From an uncultured Lentisphaerota bacterium (GTDB lineage Bacteria > Verrucomicrobiota > Kiritimatiellia > CAIQIC01), in NCBI GenBank assembly GCA_903896925.1, contig CAITZM010000158.1, positions 1-41,049 on the forward strand: a stretch of 41,049 nucleotides of DNA. The letters are read 5' to 3'. A program made the translations under genes and the position numbers. This document shows positions 1 to 8,279 of the stretch, piece after piece; positions within the stretch are counted from its first letter, which is position 1; every line of letters begins with the position of its first letter. The notes beneath the pieces were generated by a model that saw only the letters and a list, made by a program, of their open reading frames with translations, had not been told where the DNA came from and made no database searches.

Positions 1-1
1 C

Positions 2-157
2 TATCACTGGCTGCGTTTCCGCGCTGAAGGTCCGACGGCGAAGCTCTGCATCAGCGACTGGGCCAAACCCGACGCGCCCGGCGGTCCCATTGGGCAACAG
101 GTGATCTGCAACTTCGTCGAAGTGCAGCCCGTGCTCGAAGACGAACTCAACCGATAA
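2..157 (+). CDS. 3' end of an unknown gene, cut by the window edge
   Basis: An open frame enters from the left edge and stops at TAA (155-157), giving 51 residues that end in the pattern VxPVLEDELNR. The fragment has a beta-strand-like pattern (WLRFRA, KLCISDW, QQVICNFVEVQP), as at the end of a jelly-roll or galactose-binding-like module, but it is too short to assign. The next gene starts 9 bases after the stop, so it is probably the preceding member of the same operon. Its stop context (AACCGATAA, a short spacer, then ATGAAAC) is repeated at 4292-4315, at the end of another gene and the start of another secretion leader. Confidence 0.6.
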   Translation, partial: YHWLRFRAEGPTAKLCISDWAKPDAPGGPIGQQVICNFVEVQPVLEDELNR

Positions 158-166
158 CGGGAAACT

Positions 167-3100
167 ATGAAACACACCTTAGCCCTCACCGTCCTGCTGC
201 TGGCACCGCTGGCCGCAGTCCCTGCTGCCCAAGAGCCCGCGCTCGTCGCTCATTGGTCCTTCGATGAAGGCTCGGGCGAGGTGTTGCATGACAGGAGCGG
301 CAACAAACATGACGGCGCGATTAAGGGCGCGTCTTGGGTGCGGGTCGGGGTTGGGTTTGGGCTTCAGTTTGGTGCGAACAAGAGCTTCGTGGATTTCGGC
401 GACTTGGCGGCTTTGAAGCGGAGCGGGGATTTTTCGTTCTCGGCGTGGGTGAAGCCGATGGCGGAGACGTTCCCGGACAAGAACGCGAACTGGCATCTTT
501 TTACCTGGGAGGAATATCGCTTGTCGGGATTCAACTGCCGCATGGATGGGCGCTCAGGGCGGCTTTATGCGCGCTCCAGCCAGGGGCCGAAGGAAGTCGC
601 GCCACGGCAGGGCTTCTCGAAGTCGGCGCTGGTGAAGGACCAGTTTCAATGCATCGCGGTGGTGAAGCAGGGCGAGCGCGTGTCGTTGTTTGTGGATGGC
701 AAAAAGGACGCGGAGGTGAACACCTACCAGAATTTACCGCCGGGTTGCGTGCCTTTCACCTTGAGCGCCGCCGAGCAATCGCTGGCGGGCCTCATGAGCG
801 AGGCGCGGCTCTACGCTGGCGCGCTGTCCGTGGGCGAGGTCGTCGCGCTGTATGCGGCGGGCGCGGAGCGGTTCGGCACGGATCGCTCGTGGCTCGGGAA
901 GCTGCATCTGCGGCCGTTCATCTATCGCGACACGCTCGAAGCCATCATCGAGGCGGACCTGCGAGGCGTCTTGCCGCTGGGGAAAGCGGAGCGCGTGGTG
1001 GCGGTGTTGCGCGGTGCGGATGGAAAGCCGGTGCAGGAACTGGAGCGAACGGCGGTGGCGGAGTCGGGGAGCGAAGATTTCCGCTTCAACCTCGGCCCGC
1101 TCGCCGTCGGTGCCTGCACGGTGGCGGTGTCCGTGCGCGCTGGCGACAAGGTGCGGGCGGAGGAAGTGATCGCGTTTGCGCATCCCGAGACTCCGCCGCA
1201 GTTGCCTCCGCCGAAGGAGCGCAAGGCGGGGCCATTGCCCGGCGTGCCGGGTCCGGCGGCTTACTCGCTGGAGGTGAGCCGGGGTGGCGGCTTCGCGGTG
1301 CGCATCGGCGCGCAGTCCTATCCGGTGGAGTCGTCGTTCAGCTATCCACAGGGCGGGCAGAATCGGCTCGTGGTCGCCAACGCACCGGATGCTGCGGGAG
1401 AAAAAGAGTGGACGGTGACGACGGAGAAGCTGGGCGCGCATGGCCATCGCATCGTGGCGACAGGAAAGCACTACCGCATCACGCGCGAACTCACACCGCA
1501 GCCGAGCCGCATCCTCGTCCAAGACCGCATCGAAAACCTGACCGATGCCGACCTCGGACTAGCCTTGGACAATCGTGTGGATGCGCGGGACAAACAGGGT
1601 GTGGAACTACAAGCCCTCGCCGCTCCCGTCCCGCCGCTGTTCGTGCGGGCGAAGGATCACGGCCTCGGCTTGGTGCCGCTCGACGATGTCTATCAGCTCA
1701 CGCAGGCGACGTATGTGGAAGGTCGCGCGGGCGGCGCGAAGATTGCCGGGCTCGGCATCGCCAAAGGCGCGGCACATACGCTGGAATGGGCCATCTATCC
1801 GCTCGCGACCACGGACTACTACGACCTCATCAACGCCATTCGTCGCGATGAAGGGCTCAATGGCCTGACCGTGGACGGCTGCCTCGCGATGTCGCACAGC
1901 GGCGTGTGGGGGCGCAAGGCACCGCCCGAGCCACTGGTGAAATTGGGCGGCCTCAAGTATGCCTCGTCCGGCTGCCTCACGAAAGTGGCCGACGATTCCG
2001 AGCTCTCGTTCCAAGGCATCGAGTTTTTGAACTACCCGAAGGAAAGTGAAGCGCTGCGAAAGAACTATGCGGAGTGGAAGTCGCGCTACCCCGGCCTCGT
2101 TCCCGGCTTCCACGTGGCCTACAACATTTACGCCACGGATCAGCCCGGCAAGCTCTACGCCGATTCGCTCATGCTTGCCGCCTCCGGCAAGCACGACATG
2201 TATGGCAACTACGCGCGTTACCTCGGCGAGAATCGACGCCGCGAGGGCTGGGCCTTCTTTCCCTACTACGCGACAATGCAGAACAGCTTCGGCAAAGACG
2301 TGCTCAAGAGCGCGGACTTCATGATGGATCGCATCGGCGTTGGCATGGTGTGGGCCGATGGACTGCTCTCCGGCTACGCGGCGGGCATGGGCGATTTTCC
2401 CAACGGATACGTGCGCACGCTCGCACCGTGGGACGGCTTCTCCGTCGAACTCGATCCCACCACCAAAACCATCCGCCGCAAGTGGGGCATCGCCGCCGCC
2501 CTCGGCAAAGACGTGCTCCTCGAATACATCCGCCGCATCAACGCCAAGGGCGGCCGCGTGTGGATCAATCACATGACCACGGTTCCACGCACTTTTGCCC
2601 GGCAGGAGGCCTATTGGGCGGCGGAGACGAACGATGGCGACGCCCGCTGCGCCAGCCTGCACCTCAGCCCCGCGCCGCACGGCCTCGCCAACCCCACCCA
2701 GATCAGCACGACGCAAATGATCTATGACGACATCCGCGCCAAGCTCGTCTGGGGCAGTTTCTACACCTACTACTGGTATACGGGTAGCGCCTCCTTCCTC
2801 ACCCACCGCATGATCACGGCGGAGATGTATCCGCTCACCATCGAGTCCATCCACGCGGGGCGCATCCAAGGCCGCGAACGCATCGTCACGATGAACTCCG
2901 GCATCCACGGCTGGCCGCAAGACCATCACCTCCACGACATCCGCCTCTTAGACGCCCGAGGCCGCCTGACCCCGCACGCCCAGCTCACCACCGCCGACGA
3001 AACCGGCACCCGCACCGACCTGCAACTCACCCCCGGCCAAACCGCCGTCATCGTCCGACTCCCCGTCACGATCCACTCCGACAAGCCGGTCAACACCTGC

Positions 3101-3286
3101 GTTGCTCACTACGACGCCCATCAAATGGAACTCTCCCTCAGCGGCGAGGGCCGCGTCACGCTGCATTTGGAAGACAACGCACCAGGCAAAGTGCGCGTCA
3201 CGGGCACTGACGCTTCCGTGAATCAAGAAACCCGGACCATTCACCTCAAGCTCAATGGCCTGACTCATCTCAGAGTCGAGCATTGA
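167..3286 (+). CDS. Secreted LamG-domain protein with a TIM-barrel-like glycosidase region, 1039 aa
   Basis: A large exported protein of unknown specificity. Residues 1-21 are a Sec signal peptide of the type shared across this locus. Residues about 25-215 look like a LamG/concanavalin-like jelly roll (HWSFDEGSGEVLHDRSGN, then FSFSAWVKP and VSLFVDGKKDAEV), which commonly binds glycans. The middle is beta-rich. Residues about 590-880 resemble a TIM-barrel hydrolase, with strand-end motifs such as GFHVAYN, MVWADGLLSGY and GGRVWINHM. A beta domain closes the protein. I do not recognise a named family for the catalytic region and cannot point to catalytic acids. The ATG at 167 is supported by the signal peptide. 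The gene lies 9 bases after the preceding stop and 12 bases before the next gene, as expected within an operon. Confidence 0.8.
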   Translation: MKHTLALTVLLLAPLAAVPAAQEPALVAHWSFDEGSGEVLHDRSGNKHDGAIKGASWVRVGVGFGLQFGANKSFVDFGDLAALKRSGDFSFSAWVKPMAETFPDKNANWHLFTWEEYRLSGFNCRMDGRSGRLYARSSQGPKEVAPRQGFSKSALVKDQFQCIAVVKQGERVSLFVDGKKDAEVNTYQNLPPGCVPFTLSAAEQSLAGLMSEARLYAGALSVGEVVALYAAGAERFGTDRSWLGKLHLRPFIYRDTLEAIIEADLRGVLPLGKAERVVAVLRGADGKPVQELERTAVAESGSEDFRFNLGPLAVGACTVAVSVRAGDKVRAEEVIAFAHPETPPQLPPPKERKAGPLPGVPGPAAYSLEVSRGGGFAVRIGAQSYPVESSFSYPQGGQNRLVVANAPDAAGEKEWTVTTEKLGAHGHRIVATGKHYRITRELTPQPSRILVQDRIENLTDADLGLALDNRVDARDKQGVELQALAAPVPPLFVRAKDHGLGLVPLDDVYQLTQATYVEGRAGGAKIAGLGIAKGAAHTLEWAIYPLATTDYYDLINAIRRDEGLNGLTVDGCLAMSHSGVWGRKAPPEPLVKLGGLKYASSGCLTKVADDSELSFQGIEFLNYPKESEALRKNYAEWKSRYPGLVPGFHVAYNIYATDQPGKLYADSLMLAASGKHDMYGNYARYLGENRRREGWAFFPYYATMQNSFGKDVLKSADFMMDRIGVGMVWADGLLSGYAAGMGDFPNGYVRTLAPWDGFSVELDPTTKTIRRKWGIAAALGKDVLLEYIRRINAKGGRVWINHMTTVPRTFARQEAYWAAETNDGDARCASLHLSPAPHGLANPTQISTTQMIYDDIRAKLVWGSFYTYYWYTGSASFLTHRMITAEMYPLTIESIHAGRIQGRERIVTMNSGIHGWPQDHHLHDIRLLDARGRLTPHAQLTTADETGTRTDLQLTPGQTAVIVRLPVTIHSDKPVNTCVAHYDAHQMELSLSGEGRVTLHLEDNAPGKVRVTGTDASVNQETRTIHLKLNGLTHLRVEH

Positions 3287-3298
3287 ACCATCATAACC

Positions 3299-4300
3299 AT
3301 GAAACACACCCTCTCCCTCCTCACCGCCCTGCTGCTCACGCCGCTGGCCGCAAACGCCCAGCAAACACCAGCGCTCGCCACCGTCCGCGACCATCTTTGG
3401 CTCTTCGCCTGCCCGCCCGGAGGGGACGCGGAGTATCTCGAAATGGCCGGAGTGCGCGGCGGCTCCCGCATGACCCCGGTGGAGGGTGCTCATTGGCTCG
3501 GTCTCAAGAACCTTCTTTTCGTCACCCAGGACCACACCCGCCCCAAAGCCATGTGGACCGAGAGCAAGTGGAAAGCGAAGACCACCATGGAGCAATGGGC
3601 GATCTCCTTCGAATCCATGCAACAGGTCAACTGGTCGGCCGTCGGCTCCAGCGGGGGCGGCGGGCTGAAGACCTTGCCCGACATCCTGACGCTGGCGAAG
3701 CGTTACCCGAACTTCACCGGCATCTATCTCGACGACTTCGTCAAAGACCGCACCAAACGCCCCGATGGTCGCTTCTCCGGCAAACCCGCCATGACGGACG
3801 ACGAGCTGAAGGCCATGCGGGAGCAAGCCGCCAAACTCGGACGCGCCATGGATATCTGGACCACCATTTACACCTATGATCTCGACTCCCAGCACGCCGA
3901 TCACACGCATTGCGAGCCGCCGCTGGTCGATTCGATGAAGCATTTCGACGTGATCGTGCTCTGGACTTGGGAAAGCGCCGATTTGCGCGACCTCGAAAAG
4001 AACCTCGCCCGTCTGGAGGCGATGAAGCCGAAGAGCACCCGCATCGCCCTCGGCATCTACCTCTGGGACTACGTCGGCCTCGATGAGAAGAAGAAAGCCG
4101 ACCCGACTTACAAATTCGGCAAGCCCGTGCCACCCGACCTCATGGAGCACCAGTGCGGCCTCGGGCTGAAGTGGCTCAAGGAGGGCCGGGTCTGCGACCT
4201 CGTCGTCCTCGGCAACTCCCACCTCGACATCGGCATCAACACGGCTCCGTGGATGCGCGACTGGATCAAGAAACACGGGGACGAAAAACTGAACCGATAA
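3299..4300 (+). CDS. Secreted 333-aa protein of unknown function, paralogue A
   Basis: Sec signal peptide (about 21 residues), then a compact soluble domain with a TIM-barrel-like pattern: LKNLLFVTQD, FTGIYLDDFVK, MDIWTTIYTYD, HFDVIVLWTW, IALGIYLWDY and VCDLVVLGN each look like a beta strand followed by an active-site loop. The acidic YLDDF loop and the WTW and YLWDY motifs are plausible substrate-contact sites. A paralogue of the same length lies at 7270-8271, about three quarters identical by eye outside the leader. I do not recognise a named family. Its place among glycosidases suggests a glycoside hydrolase-like enzyme, but this is inferred from fold pattern and context only. Confidence 0.8.
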   Translation: MKHTLSLLTALLLTPLAANAQQTPALATVRDHLWLFACPPGGDAEYLEMAGVRGGSRMTPVEGAHWLGLKNLLFVTQDHTRPKAMWTESKWKAKTTMEQWAISFESMQQVNWSAVGSSGGGGLKTLPDILTLAKRYPNFTGIYLDDFVKDRTKRPDGRFSGKPAMTDDELKAMREQAAKLGRAMDIWTTIYTYDLDSQHADHTHCEPPLVDSMKHFDVIVLWTWESADLRDLEKNLARLEAMKPKSTRIALGIYLWDYVGLDEKKKADPTYKFGKPVPPDLMEHQCGLGLKWLKEGRVCDLVVLGNSHLDIGINTAPWMRDWIKKHGDEKLNR

Positions 4301-4308
4301 GAAACGCT

Positions 4309-5568
4309 ATGAAACCTGCCCTCACTCTCCTCTCCGTCCTGCTGCTCGCGCCGCTGTCCGTATTGCACGCACAAGACACCACATCATCGCCATCCGGACC
4401 GCCGTCGGGCACGAAATGGAAGCTTGTGTTCAGCGATGAATTCGACGGCACGGCCATCGACGGGGCGAAATGGAAGCCCTCGGATTACACGAAGTGGGCG
4501 CATCCGGGCTTCAAGACGCGGCTGGCGAAGGAGAACTGCGCGCTCGACGGCCAGGGCAACCTCGTCGTTCGCCTCACCCGTGACGAGGACGGCACCATCG
4601 CCTTCAACGGCGGCCTCATGACGCGCGATTTCCAAAAAGCGTTCGGCTACATCGAGACACGGGTGCAGTTCAGCACGCAGCCTGGCTGGTGGGGCTTCGT
4701 CTGCACCATCCGCAACAACACGCTGCCGAACTACGGCGACGACACCTTCGAGAACCCGCAGGAGTTCGACATTTTCGAGGACTTCTACAAGCCCAAGATC
4801 GAGCCGTCCCGTACCGCGAGGTATCAGAATGCGATCTGCCAGGCCTACCACGCCACGGTTGGCCTCGGTTTCCAGGATCAGGGAGACGGCAGCGGCGCCA
4901 GTGCCTTCGACACGCGGAAGAAGGATGTGCTCGCGGTGACCAAGCCGGGCCGTATCCTCCGGCAGGCCGTTCATCCCCTGAAGGAATACGGGGGCTGGCA
5001 CACCATCGGACTGCGCTGGGGACCGTTGGAGCAGGTGTTCTACGTCGATGGGCAGGAAACGATGCGCCTCACCTACAAGGACACGCCCATCACCACCGTC
5101 CCGCAGAAGCTCCTCGTGGGCAGCGTGTTCAAGACACCTCCCCAGCTCAAAAAGGACGGCGGCAAGCTGCCCTTCTACGGCTGGCTGGAGGATGCAAAAC
5201 TGCCCGACCAACTCGTGGTGGACTACATCCGCTGGTATGACGAGGACTCCGGAGACAAAACTGCGCCCGCCGTCACGCTCACCTTTGACGGCGATCCGAG
5301 CGCGCTCGTTCCCAGCCAACCCGCGACTTTCCGCGTCCATGCCGAAGACAAAGCCGGCAAGCTCCAGTCCGTGCAACTCTTCGCCAAAGGCTACCTCCGC
5401 GCCGAGGCGAAGCTCGACGCCGCGCAGACCGACCAGACCTTCACCATCAGCAACCTCTTCGCAGGCAACAACACTCTCATCGCAACCGCCGTGGACAACG
5501 ACGGCCTCGTCGGCCTGTCGGCCCCTGTGCGTGTAAAGGTGAAATCATCTCAATCCCAAAAGAAATGA
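4309..5568 (+). CDS. GH16 family glycoside hydrolase with C-terminal Ig-like domain
   Basis: Secreted endo-acting beta-glycanase of family GH16, whose members cut laminarin, mixed-linkage glucan, agar, porphyran or carrageenan. Residues 1-21 form the signal peptide. The jelly-roll catalytic domain spans about 35-275. It carries the family signature E-x-D-x-x-E at E152, D154 and E157 (QEFDIFEDF), which supplies nucleophile and acid/base. WKLVFSDEFDG near residue 37 and VVDYIRWYD near the end are also typical of GH16. Residues about 280-415 look like an Ig-like accessory domain. The open frame runs further upstream, but the ATG at 4309 begins the conserved leader and follows the previous stop by 8 bases. 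Exact substrate cannot be read from the sequence. Confidence 0.9.
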   Translation: MKPALTLLSVLLLAPLSVLHAQDTTSSPSGPPSGTKWKLVFSDEFDGTAIDGAKWKPSDYTKWAHPGFKTRLAKENCALDGQGNLVVRLTRDEDGTIAFNGGLMTRDFQKAFGYIETRVQFSTQPGWWGFVCTIRNNTLPNYGDDTFENPQEFDIFEDFYKPKIEPSRTARYQNAICQAYHATVGLGFQDQGDGSGASAFDTRKKDVLAVTKPGRILRQAVHPLKEYGGWHTIGLRWGPLEQVFYVDGQETMRLTYKDTPITTVPQKLLVGSVFKTPPQLKKDGGKLPFYGWLEDAKLPDQLVVDYIRWYDEDSGDKTAPAVTLTFDGDPSALVPSQPATFRVHAEDKAGKLQSVQLFAKGYLRAEAKLDAAQTDQTFTISNLFAGNNTLIATAVDNDGLVGLSAPVRVKVKSSQSQKK

Positions 5569-7025
5569 GCACCATGAAATCCACCCTCATCCTCCTCACC
5601 GCCCTGCTGCTCGCGCCGCTGGCCGCAATCCCCGCTGCTTTCGCCGGCGAGACGCCCCGCGTTGATGCGGCGGGGTTCGGGTTTTCGCCTTCCGCCGCGC
5701 CCGGCAAGAACGTTGCAGCCCTCCAGAAGGCTCTCGACGGCGGGCGGAAGACGGTCGCCGTCACGCAGCCGGGCGTCTACGGCCTCGACGCCACCGTGTG
5801 GCTCGACAGCGACACCCGGTTGCAGTGCAGCCCCGGCGTGGTGTTTCGCAAGGCGTCCCGCTACAGCTTCGTGCTCGCCAACCGCGGCATCCGCACCCGC
5901 GAGTGGAACGAACGCGTCGTCATCGACGGCCTCGAGATCGCCTGCAACGGCAACGTCAATCTTCCGCCGCCCGCCGATCCCGCGTTCGGCATGCGGGGCT
6001 TGGTGTCGCTCTTTCGGGTGAAGGGGGCCACCGTCACCAACTTCCGGTGCGGCGACCTCGAGACGCCGCAGTTCTGCCTCCATGTCTGCACGTTCGAGAA
6101 TCTGCTCGTTGACGGCTTCGAGATCCGGGGCAACAAGGACGGCGTGCATCTCGGTCCCGGCAAGGGCTTCGTGATCCGAAACGGCGTCTGCCAGACCGGC
6201 GATGACGCCCTCGCTCTCAACGCCCAGGACTACCCGAGCGCCAATCCGGCCCAGGGCGACATCATCGGCGGCCTCGTCGAGAACATCACCGATGAACCGC
6301 GGAAGCCCGGCGTGCGCCACCCCGGCAGCGTGTCGCGACTGCTTACCGGGGCCTGGATCGACTGGCATCCCGGCATCCGGCTGCAAAACGGCGACACCGT
6401 GCGGCGCGGCGTTCATGTTTACCGCGTCCTGGCCACGTTCGACACCACGCAGCACGAGTCGAACACGCCGCCCGAGCACACGGCCGGGGCGTGGAAGTCG
6501 CCCGAAGGGCTTACGTTCGTCCACAACACCTCCGACAGCGTCGACCGGGCGAGCATCCGCAACGTCACGTTCCGCAACATCCGGTCGCTGGCCCGCAACG
6601 GTTTCTCGGCTGCTTGGGAAGATGGCAAGTATCACCGGGCCGTGCATCCCGAGGTGAAACCGGACGCCCTGCCGGTGTGCGAGGTGAACTTCGAGAACTG
6701 CACCAGCGGGTCGCCGACGCGACCGAGCTTCATCAGCGGCAACTCCAACCTCGCGGCCACGCTCAGGAACGTCACGAGCAGCGGACGGCTGGTCAGCTTG
6801 GCCCGTGCCGTCCATCCGATCCGGGTGGAGTTGACGCTCGACCACTGCCGGTTTGAGCCGGACGGCCGGCCGGCCAACGTGCCCGACGTCAGCCTTGGCG
6901 GAAAGGTGACGGGGAGGATTGTCGTCCGCGGTAACACTGAAGGGCGGCCGCTCCGCCTCGCGGTGCCGGAGAGCGTCAAAGTCATCCGGGAGCAAAGCCG
7001 GCCGGATCCAGGAGCCCCGCGATGA
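5565..7025 (+). CDS. Secreted right-handed beta-helix protein, GH28/pectin-lyase-like
   Basis: Signal peptide, then a domain rich in beta-helix rungs (VVIDGLEI, VTNFRCGD, LLVDGFEIRGN, FVIRNGV). The strings NKDG and TGDDALAL (residues about 188-214) resemble the NTDG and DD sites of GH28 polygalacturonases and rhamnogalacturonases. I do not see the GHG and RIK sites, so the activity could differ. The ATG at 5565 overlaps the GH16 stop (ATGA). A second ATG at 5574 starts exactly at the conserved MK leader and may be the true start. The next small ORF starts at 7022, again overlapping by ATGA. A role in pectin or rhamnogalacturonan backbone attack is inferred. Confidence 0.8.
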   Translation: MSTMKSTLILLTALLLAPLAAIPAAFAGETPRVDAAGFGFSPSAAPGKNVAALQKALDGGRKTVAVTQPGVYGLDATVWLDSDTRLQCSPGVVFRKASRYSFVLANRGIRTREWNERVVIDGLEIACNGNVNLPPPADPAFGMRGLVSLFRVKGATVTNFRCGDLETPQFCLHVCTFENLLVDGFEIRGNKDGVHLGPGKGFVIRNGVCQTGDDALALNAQDYPSANPAQGDIIGGLVENITDEPRKPGVRHPGSVSRLLTGAWIDWHPGIRLQNGDTVRRGVHVYRVLATFDTTQHESNTPPEHTAGAWKSPEGLTFVHNTSDSVDRASIRNVTFRNIRSLARNGFSAAWEDGKYHRAVHPEVKPDALPVCEVNFENCTSGSPTRPSFISGNSNLAATLRNVTSSGRLVSLARAVHPIRVELTLDHCRFEPDGRPANVPDVSLGGKVTGRIVVRGNTEGRPLRLAVPESVKVIREQSRPDPGAPR

Positions 7026-7132
7026 CCGGTGCCGATCCGTTCCTCAAGCTCAACCTGGACCCCAAAATGGTCTTACCCAAGAAAGGCTTCGTCAGCGAGA
7101 CGCGCCTGCAAAGCTGCAGAAAGGAAAGAAGT
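7022..7132 (+). other. Short coding-like stretch before an orphan leader
   Basis: An ATG at 7022 overlaps the stop of the beta-helix gene (ATGA) and is in frame with the leader ORF that starts at 7133, giving about 37 extra residues (DPFLKLNLDPK, then VLPKKGFVSETRL). It has no signal peptide of its own and no family I recognise. It may be a remnant of a lost gene body or simply read-through sequence. A Shine-Dalgarno-like AAGGAA just before 7133 makes a separate start there more likely. Confidence 0.35.
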
Positions 7133-7273
7133 ATGAAACCCGCCCTCATAATCCTCGCCGCCCTGCTGCTGGCGCCGCTGGGCGTGCAAGGTCGCGCCTA
7201 TGAATTTCCAAGCCTTGGAAAAAGTCAGGTGGGCAACTTCCAGCCTTTGGAAATGAACGGAGAAATCAAATGA
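7133..7273 (+). CDS. Orphan secretion-leader ORF, 46 aa
   Basis: A complete signal peptide (MKPALIILAALLLAPLGVQG) with no mature protein behind it. After residue 20 the frame reads through two TTCCAA-type palindromes (7205-7221 and 7238-7252) and stops at TGA, overlapping the next gene's ATG at 7270 by four bases. A purine-rich ribosome site (AAAGGAAAGAAG) precedes the start. The 20 bases at 7161-7180 are identical to 7301-7320 in the leader of the next gene. It could be a decayed gene that kept only its 5' end, or a functional leader peptide that couples translation to the downstream gene. Confidence 0.6.
   Translation: MKPALIILAALLLAPLGVQGRAYEFPSLGKSQVGNFQPLEMNGEIK
7205..7221. repeat. TTCCAAG-C-CTTGGAA palindrome
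   Basis: Perfect 17-base palindrome (TTTCCAAG, C, CTTGGAAA). Its centre is 57 bases before the ATG at 7270. An imperfect second copy follows at 7238-7252. It belongs to the dispersed family described in the findings. It could be an operator or a mobile palindromic repeat. Confidence 0.8.
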
Positions 7274-8271
7274 AGCAAATCGCATCTCTTACCCTCACCG
7301 CCCTGCTGCTGGCGCCGCTGGCTGCGCATTCGCAGCAGGCTGCGTCTGGCACCGTTAGCGATCATCTCTGGCTCTTCGGCTGCCCGCCGGGTGGCGATGC
7401 CGAATATCTGGAAAATGCCGGTATCCGCGGCGGTTCACGCATGACCCCGGTGGAAGGCGCGCATTGGCTAGGCATCAGGAATCTTCTGTTCGTCACTCAG
7501 GACTGGAACCGTCCTCCTGCCCAGTGGGCGGAGGCTAAATGGAAAGCCAAGACCAGTATGGAGCAGTGGGCGATATCCTTCGAATCAATGCAGCGGGTCA
7601 ACTGGGCCGCCGTCGGTTCCAGCGGCGGTGGCGGGCTCAAGCTTGTGTCCGACATCGTGACATTGGCCAAACGCTACCCGAACTTCAGTGGCATCTACCT
7701 TGATGACTTCGTCAAATATCCCGAGAAACGCCCCGATGGCCGCCGCGTCGGCAAGCCCGCGATGACTGAGGGCGAACTGAAATCCATGCGTGACCAACTC
7801 GGCAAAGCGGGCCGTCCAATGGAAGTCTGGACCACGATCTATAGCCGCGATTTCGACCCGAAGAACCCGGACTTTACCGCCTGCGAGCCACCGCTGGTCG
7901 AATCCATGAAGCACTTCGATGTGCTCGTGCTCTGGACATGGAAAAGCGCGGAACTGAAAGACTTGGAAAAGAACCTCGCCCTGCTGGAGGCCATCAAGCC
8001 GAAGACCAGCCGCATCGCCGTAGGCATCTACCTCTGGGACTATGCCGGAATCGACGAGAAGAAGAAAGCCGACCCGACCTACCGATTCGGCAAACCCGTG
8101 CCGATCGAGCTCATGGAACACCAGTGCAAACTCGGACTCCAATGGCTCAAAGAAGGCCGCGTCTCCGACCTCGTCATCTTGGGCAACACCCATCTGGATA
8201 TCGGCTGCCCGACCGCCCCCTGGATGCGCGAGTGGATCAAGAAGCACGGGGATGAGAAGCTCAGCCAATAG
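7270..8271 (+). CDS. Secreted 333-aa protein of unknown function, paralogue B
   Basis: Same length and architecture as the protein at 3299-4300, and about three quarters identical by eye. All candidate active-site loops are kept: YLDDFVK, WTTIYS, LWTWKS and YLWDY. The leader is the most diverged of the strong leader matches at its first residues (MKQIASLTL) but keeps the ALLLAPLAA core. The start overlaps the orphan leader ORF by ATGA. Two paralogues flanking the GH16 and beta-helix genes suggest a segmental duplication within the operon, or selection for two related activities on different linkages. Function is unknown. Confidence 0.8.
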   Translation: MKQIASLTLTALLLAPLAAHSQQAASGTVSDHLWLFGCPPGGDAEYLENAGIRGGSRMTPVEGAHWLGIRNLLFVTQDWNRPPAQWAEAKWKAKTSMEQWAISFESMQRVNWAAVGSSGGGGLKLVSDIVTLAKRYPNFSGIYLDDFVKYPEKRPDGRRVGKPAMTEGELKSMRDQLGKAGRPMEVWTTIYSRDFDPKNPDFTACEPPLVESMKHFDVLVLWTWKSAELKDLEKNLALLEAIKPKTSRIAVGIYLWDYAGIDEKKKADPTYRFGKPVPIELMEHQCKLGLQWLKEGRVSDLVILGNTHLDIGCPTAPWMREWIKKHGDEKLSQ

Positions 8272-8279
8272 GCGAACCG

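Noticed and set aside
334..1851. Long plus-strand open frame inside the first large gene
   Set aside because: It is a different frame of a GC-rich gene; its translation is Arg/Ala/Gly-rich without domains, while the 167-3286 frame has a signal peptide and LamG motifs.
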